Source: Bacteroidota bacterium (GTDB taxonomy: Bacteria > Bacteroidota > Bacteroidia > Bacteroidales > JAAUTT01). Taken from it: a stretch of DNA of 39,050 bases. The notes beneath the pieces are model-generated. The model searched no databases, was not told the origin of the DNA, and worked only from the letters and a program-made list of their open reading frames with translations. Below are positions 36,601 to 39,050 of this stretch, one piece after another. A program made the translations under genes and the position numbers. The stretch lies in NCBI GenBank assembly GCA_021779665.1, contig JAJYAG010000042.1, positions 1,784 to 40,833 on the forward strand. The letters are read 5' to 3'. Within the stretch, counting starts at the first letter, position 1. The number at the start of each line of letters is the position of its first letter.

Positions 36601-36876
36601 GTATTTCCCGTTTACATCGGAAGTTGTTCCAATAGTAGTTCCTTCAACAATAATGTTTACGCCGGGTAATGGCTGATTATCTTCTGAAGAAATGATAGTT
36701 CCGGAAACTTTAAATTTCTGCGCTGCAGTTTCTGTGTTGTTGAGAGATGATGCATTAACAACTGTAAAATTTACAGTCAGTGCAATCAGGAGTAGAGCAA
36801 TAGTTTTTAAAATACAAAAAAGCCTCTTTGGGGAATTTTTAGACAATAAAATCCCTAGTGCAAATTTTTTTTGCAT
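33691..36876 (-). CDS. SusC/RagA TonB-linked outer-membrane protein without STN domain (susC1)
   Basis: 1061 residues. There is a long signal peptide (hydrophobic core about 22-40, ending VNAS) and a carboxypeptidase-regulatory-like domain (about 57-140, KVSGTIISSEDNQPLPGVNI). The TonB-box-like EEIVVVGYG segment follows. The plug carries the SusC signature (IESIDVLKDASAAAIYGSRGANG), and the barrel ends in phenylalanine. Unlike susC2 there is no STN domain between signal peptide and regulatory domain. The gene heads an operon susC1-susD1-lipoprotein directly downstream of a sigma/FecR pair. Its 188-base leader lacks an exact TAnnTTTG box, which fits control by an ECF sigma factor. Confidence 0.95.
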   Translation of the reverse strand: MQKKFALGILLSKNSPKRLFCILKTIALLLIALTVNFTVVNASSLNNTETAAQKFKVSGTIISSEDNQPLPGVNIIVEGTTIGTTSDVNGKYSLEVENPNVNLVFSYVGFVNEVIAVNGRAVIDITMVQDVAKLEEIVVVGYGTVKKKDLTGAVSSIQSKDLGNSSVANVGQMMQGRVAGVEVAASNGGRPGGGMNIKIRGTTSINSTAPLAIIDGIVGDVDMVAPSEIESIDVLKDASAAAIYGSRGANGVIIITTKKGKSGKPRLTYDGYYGISKPGKKLDVLNASDYVDLVYDIQGGAYNKNTKHWDKPAGMPSVFDNETFTRNTRVNMQDELFRDASAQSHNFDISGGSDNVKYRFSAGYFTQGSTRGNFNYERYNLKANVESKVGKRLTIGNNTLFRQVKDEGLEGDIMGALRWAPYVGVFSETSTNPGKYSNITNEGNLNDAVNPMIPLAYDFHERTDYKLLTQLYADLMIINGLYFHSRFQYEFSTNHSQDWREKDYLNSVQQTNYLEERYSLNYYPKFENYLTYDKIFGNNSISLLAGVNYERWQGSSDLTARGTGYGGETMPIRKVTTGSSPATISGAGIGKSSSMSYFGRINYSLLDRYLLTVNFRSDASFKFAPSNRWGYFPSVALGWKLKEENFLKSVDWLTTLKLRGSWGKAGNDQISSYLYNSNIYLGGYGGSDPFIVYPLGTNFDLGSAIYGATVNSIPSPTIRWEETTTTGAGLDASFFNDQLSVSVDLYNKQTSGILIAVPVPLSTGISNPQTKNAAEVSNKGVELQLGYKGNTAFGLGYNLIANAAYNNNSVESLGEGQPIFGANRSEVGFLTRTAEGFPIGYYYGYKTDGIMYTQAEADDYNAKFGATAVAGDLRFKDLNGDGKLTDADRTNLGNAMPKWTYGTSLAFDFKGFDLRLVLQGVYGCQLVNWNGTYWLEGGVRPFNGSTELLKRWKFDGDTEATLPRVEKTDPNKNTRFSDRYIEDGSYMRLKNLTLGYTIKNEWLNKSISSLRVYATLENALTITKYSGYDPSFGGGNNTERGVDDFGIPLPKNYLFGIQVSF

Positions 36877-36902
36877 ACAATATAGTTTTAATGTTAGTAA
36901 TA

Positions 36903-36922
36903 GTCGGCACTTAAAAGCCGAC
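36903..36922 (-). promoter_or_regulatory. Hairpin in the susC1 leader
   Basis: GTCGGC (36903-36908) pairs with GCCGAC (36917-36922) around an 8-base loop, 27 bases before the susC1 start codon. No T-run follows on the - strand, so it is a leader hairpin rather than a terminator. It may affect translation or RNA stability. Confidence 0.4.
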
Positions 36923-36976
36923 GGTTTCTAAGAAAATTGAAATTTTAATATAACGCAGGAGCGCTACATTGTGGGG

Positions 36977-36992
36977 AGTAAATTTGTTTACT
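36977..36992. promoter_or_regulatory. Palindrome AGTAAA-TTTG-TTTACT upstream of susC1
   Basis: A 6-bp perfect inverted repeat with a 4-base centre lies 101 bases upstream of the susC1 ATG, where a promoter or operator would be expected. It could also be a weak hairpin after fecR. Confidence 0.3.
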
Positions 36993-37064
36993 TTTTCAAC
37001 TTCATAGGCAAATAGTGGGTTTTAGTTAATAATAGTTATTAGTTTGTATGTTAAGAGTTTATTG

Positions 37065-38162
37065 TTATTCTTTAGCTTGTTTTATTATTATTTCTTTGGC
37101 CTTTTCGTTATATTCATACGAAATAGGGGTGGTCAACTTAATTACCTGCAGAACTTCAAAAATGCTTTTAATATTGTCGAATTTCCCTTTATATCTGTAG
37201 TTCTTAAGTTTGTCGTCTTTGATTATAATTTTAACATTGTACCATTTCTGAAGCTTGAAAGCCATCTCTTCAAACGATTCGTTATTAAAGCTAAGGCTTT
37301 GATCTTTCCATGAGGCAATGTAATCTGATTCTTCGTCGCTGATGGCTAGTTTTTTCAGTTCAATAGGTTCAACAGTCGACTTCTGATCATCTTTCTGGTT
37401 TTTTGTTATGTACATTTTCTGCTGATTTTTAAGAAAGGTCGCTTTCTCTTTTTTGTTGAGAATAACGATATCTTTTCCTTCAGCTTTTTCAGTACTTTCC
37501 AGACTAACAGTTCCCGATATTACAGTTGTTTCTATGGTTTTAAGTTCGGGGTAGCATTTAACATTAAAGCTTGTACCTAACACTTTAATAGTAATATTCT
37601 CGGCGCGAACAATAAACATTTTGGATGTATCCCTTTTAACATCAAAATAGGCTTCGCCCTGTAAACTAATTTCCCGGGATACCTGCCCGAAATCGGAAGA
37701 ATACTTTAATGATGTACCGCTATTCACCCAAACTTTTGTACCATCAGGTAACCCAATTTCTTTTTTCTGCCCGTCGGAGGTTTTTATTTCGGTAAAGGTG
37801 ATTTCGGTTTTCCTGTTAAAAATTTTTGAGCTGTACCGATAGGCAAAAAAACCAATGCAGGTTAAAACTGCTATAAAAGCAGCATATCTGAAAAGTTTTG
37901 TATAGGTTTTCGTCGTTGCAGTATTAAGCTCAATATTTTTATTTTTCTCCATCCTGACTTTTAAATTGTCCCATGAAGCTGATGTCTCACTTTTATTCTT
38001 TGATTGAGAAGCCATCCAGACTTCCTTCATACGAAAGAAATAGTGCTGATTTTGCATATCATCCTTTAACCAGCTTAGAAGCAGGTTTTGTTCTTCGGAG
38101 CTTGCCTCTCCAAGCAGGTGCCGTGTAATGATATCATCAATATTATAATTCAGCTTCTCCAT
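37065..38162 (-). CDS. FecR-family anti-sigma factor
   Basis: 365 residues from ATG 38162; the upstream TTG at 38186 is rejected. The N-terminal cytoplasmic anti-sigma part (about 1-85) has ITRHLLGEASSEEQNLLLSWL. One membrane helix follows (about 91-110), then the periplasmic FecR domain (about 125-230, DGTKVWVNSGTSLKYSSDF, GEAYFDV). The DUF4974-type C-terminal domain (about 288-360) has SFEEMAFKLQKWYNVKI. FecR proteins hold the partner ECF sigma factor until an STN-bearing outer-membrane receptor signals substrate arrival. It follows the sigma gene by 53 bases and precedes susC1. Confidence 0.95.
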   Translation of the reverse strand: MEKLNYNIDDIITRHLLGEASSEEQNLLLSWLKDDMQNQHYFFRMKEVWMASQSKNKSETSASWDNLKVRMEKNKNIELNTATTKTYTKLFRYAAFIAVLTCIGFFAYRYSSKIFNRKTEITFTEIKTSDGQKKEIGLPDGTKVWVNSGTSLKYSSDFGQVSREISLQGEAYFDVKRDTSKMFIVRAENITIKVLGTSFNVKCYPELKTIETTVISGTVSLESTEKAEGKDIVILNKKEKATFLKNQQKMYITKNQKDDQKSTVEPIELKKLAISDEESDYIASWKDQSLSFNNESFEEMAFKLQKWYNVKIIIKDDKLKNYRYKGKFDNIKSIFEVLQVIKLTTPISYEYNEKAKEIIIKQAKE

Positions 38163-38215
38163 AATCGTCTTCAATATATATGTCAATTAATAATTATTTT
38201 CTACGTACAGCTTTT

Positions 38216-38791
38216 TTAAAAAAAAGTTAAATAATCTTTTAAAGATTCTTTAAGAACCTTTAATGCTCTGTAAATCTGTGTCTCAACCGTCCGAACCGAT
38301 ACTTCCATTTTTTTAGCGATTTCCTGGCTTTTTAGTCCTTCAAATCTGCTTAACTCAAATGTAATGCGGCATTGCTCCGGTAAATCGCTAATTGTTTCCT
38401 CTATTTTTTTGCCTATTTCGTTTTCGAATAACCTTAAATGAGTTTCGTTTTCCGATCCGTAATAGTTAAGCTCAAGTTCCCTTAACTGTGCCAGTGTACT
38501 GTCACTGTGCTTTTGAACTACAATTTTATGTTTAATGGTGTTAACGCACTGGTTTCTCACCGAAGTAAAAAGATAGGCGCGAAGTGAGGTATTTATGCTG
38601 TTTTTATCTTTATTTTCCCACAAGCTAAGAAAGACCTCCTGTACAATGTCGCGTGAGGCTTCCCAATCGTTCAGAAATTTGTTGGCATATGCCACCAGAG
38701 ATGGCTGATTAGCCTTGAAAAATTGTTCAAAAGCTTCAAGATTGTTGTTCCTGAACTCCTCCAGAAGCCTTTTATCATCAAGGTTTTGCAT
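38216..38791 (-). CDS. ECF-type RNA polymerase sigma factor
   Basis: 191 residues. Region 2 is near 18-82 (FEQFFKANQPSLVAYANKFL, DIVQEVFLSLWE). Region 4 is near 125-185 (LPEQCRITFELSRFEGLKSQEIA, VRTVETQIYRALKVLKESL). It belongs to the Bacteroidota sigma-70 family that pairs with FecR and drives susC-type operons. Transcription is - strand, followed by fecR, so the regulator pair is one operon. An exact -7 box TAATTTTG lies 42-49 bases upstream on the same strand, so basal expression is probably from the housekeeping promoter. Confidence 0.96.
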   Translation of the reverse strand: MQNLDDKRLLEEFRNNNLEAFEQFFKANQPSLVAYANKFLNDWEASRDIVQEVFLSLWENKDKNSINTSLRAYLFTSVRNQCVNTIKHKIVVQKHSDSTLAQLRELELNYYGSENETHLRLFENEIGKKIEETISDLPEQCRITFELSRFEGLKSQEIAKKMEVSVRTVETQIYRALKVLKESLKDYLTFF

Positions 38792-38832
38792 ATTTTAGTG
38801 CATGGTTTAACCGGTGAATTTAAGTAAAAAAA

Positions 38833-38840
38833 CAAAATTA
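38833..38840 (-). promoter_or_regulatory. Promoter -7 element for the sigma/fecR operon
   Basis: TAATTTTG on the - strand matches TAnnTTTG exactly, 42 bases before the sigma-factor ATG. The -33 region is poor. Confidence 0.45.
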
Positions 38841-38885
38841 TTCTTCAAGGGTTTCGTAAATAATGAATACTTAAGTATTATCCAC

Positions 38886-38912
38886 AAAAAAAGCCGGCAA
38901 AAATGGCCGGCT
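38886..38912 (-). terminator. Terminator of the SGNH hydrolase gene
   Basis: AGCCGGC (38892-38898) pairs with GCCGGCT (38906-38912) around 7 bases, with an A-run on the left that reads as a T-run on the - strand. It separates the hydrolase from the sigma/fecR operon. Confidence 0.85.
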
Positions 38913-38937
38913 CTCTTGTGGTACTACTTTTAATTTT

Positions 38938-39050
38938 TCATTTTTTTAATTTCTTCAATGCCTGGGCTATAGCTTTTTCGGCAAGCGGTTCCATAACTTT
39001 ATATCCGGCGAGGTTGGGATGCACGCCATCGTAAGTGAGCTCCGCTTTTA
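38938..39050 (-). CDS. SGNH/GDSL-family hydrolase, C-terminal end only
   Basis: The last 36 codons of a - strand gene enter from the right edge and stop with TGA at 38940-38938. They contain the closing catalytic motif of SGNH hydrolases, YDGVHPNLAGYKVM, in which the Asp and His complete the triad or dyad with a Ser outside the window. A helix of Ala, Lys and Leu ends the protein, as usual. Such enzymes are esterases, often deacetylases of glycans, and this one sits beside a SusCD locus, but its substrate cannot be judged from this fragment. The rest of the gene lies beyond base 39050. Confidence 0.85.
   Translation of the reverse strand, partial: KAELTYDGVHPNLAGYKVMEPLAEKAIAQALKKLKK

Overview
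This window comes from a member of the phylum Bacteroidota, most likely class Bacteroidia. Four things point there. It has a type IX secretion cargo with a type B C-terminal domain paired with a PorP/SprF protein. It has two SusC/SusD outer-membrane uptake pairs. It has an ECF sigma/FecR pair of the Bacteroidota type. Several promoters match the -7 element TAnnTTTG typical of the phylum. Base composition is moderately A+T rich and uniform. I saw no insertion sequence, prophage gene or CRISPR array, so this reads as ordinary chromosome with one polysaccharide-utilisation-like locus at the right end.

Layout, left (1-12 kb). The 3' part of a large SprB-repeat surface protein is followed by its PorP/SprF partner. 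Then come the periplasmic tail-specific protease prc and a group III-like phosphofructokinase, all on +. A convergent - block follows, read right to left: neelaredoxin-type superoxide reductase, M23 envelope peptidase, dxr (isoprenoid precursor synthesis) and rseP (site-2 protease). A free-standing initiator tRNA with its own promoter and terminator diverges from this block.

Middle (12-26 kb). On + lie a small helical orphan protein, a monoacylglycerol-lipase-like hydrolase overlapping a GSCFA protein, and a TonB-dependent receptor. On - lie kdsB (CMP-Kdo synthesis) and a histidine kinase with a five-cysteine PAS domain. Divergent from the kinase is a sigma-54 activator without receiver domain, heading a cell-envelope/proteostasis run: lptE, a TPR-like protein, secG, groES and groEL. 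A membrane sensor with extracellular sensor, HAMP and PAS regions but no recognisable kinase is convergent with groEL.

Right (26-39 kb, all -). In transcription order these are the end of an SGNH hydrolase, an ECF sigma factor, a FecR anti-sigma factor, susC1-susD1-small lipoprotein, then susC2-susD2. The two SusCD pairs are paralogous, but only the distal SusC carries an N-terminal STN signalling domain. The sigma/FecR pair sits beside the SusC that lacks it. This arrangement is the most interesting regulatory feature of the window. The substrate cannot be told from sequence, because no glycoside hydrolase or lyase lies inside the window.

Start sites were moved where the longest open frame begins with TTG and a better ATG lies inside (kdsB, TPR-like gene, groES, susC2, fecR). 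I found no convincing wholly new system. The best leads are the split SusC/FecR signalling layout, the Cys-rich PAS kinase, the sensor without output domain, and the groESL control region.
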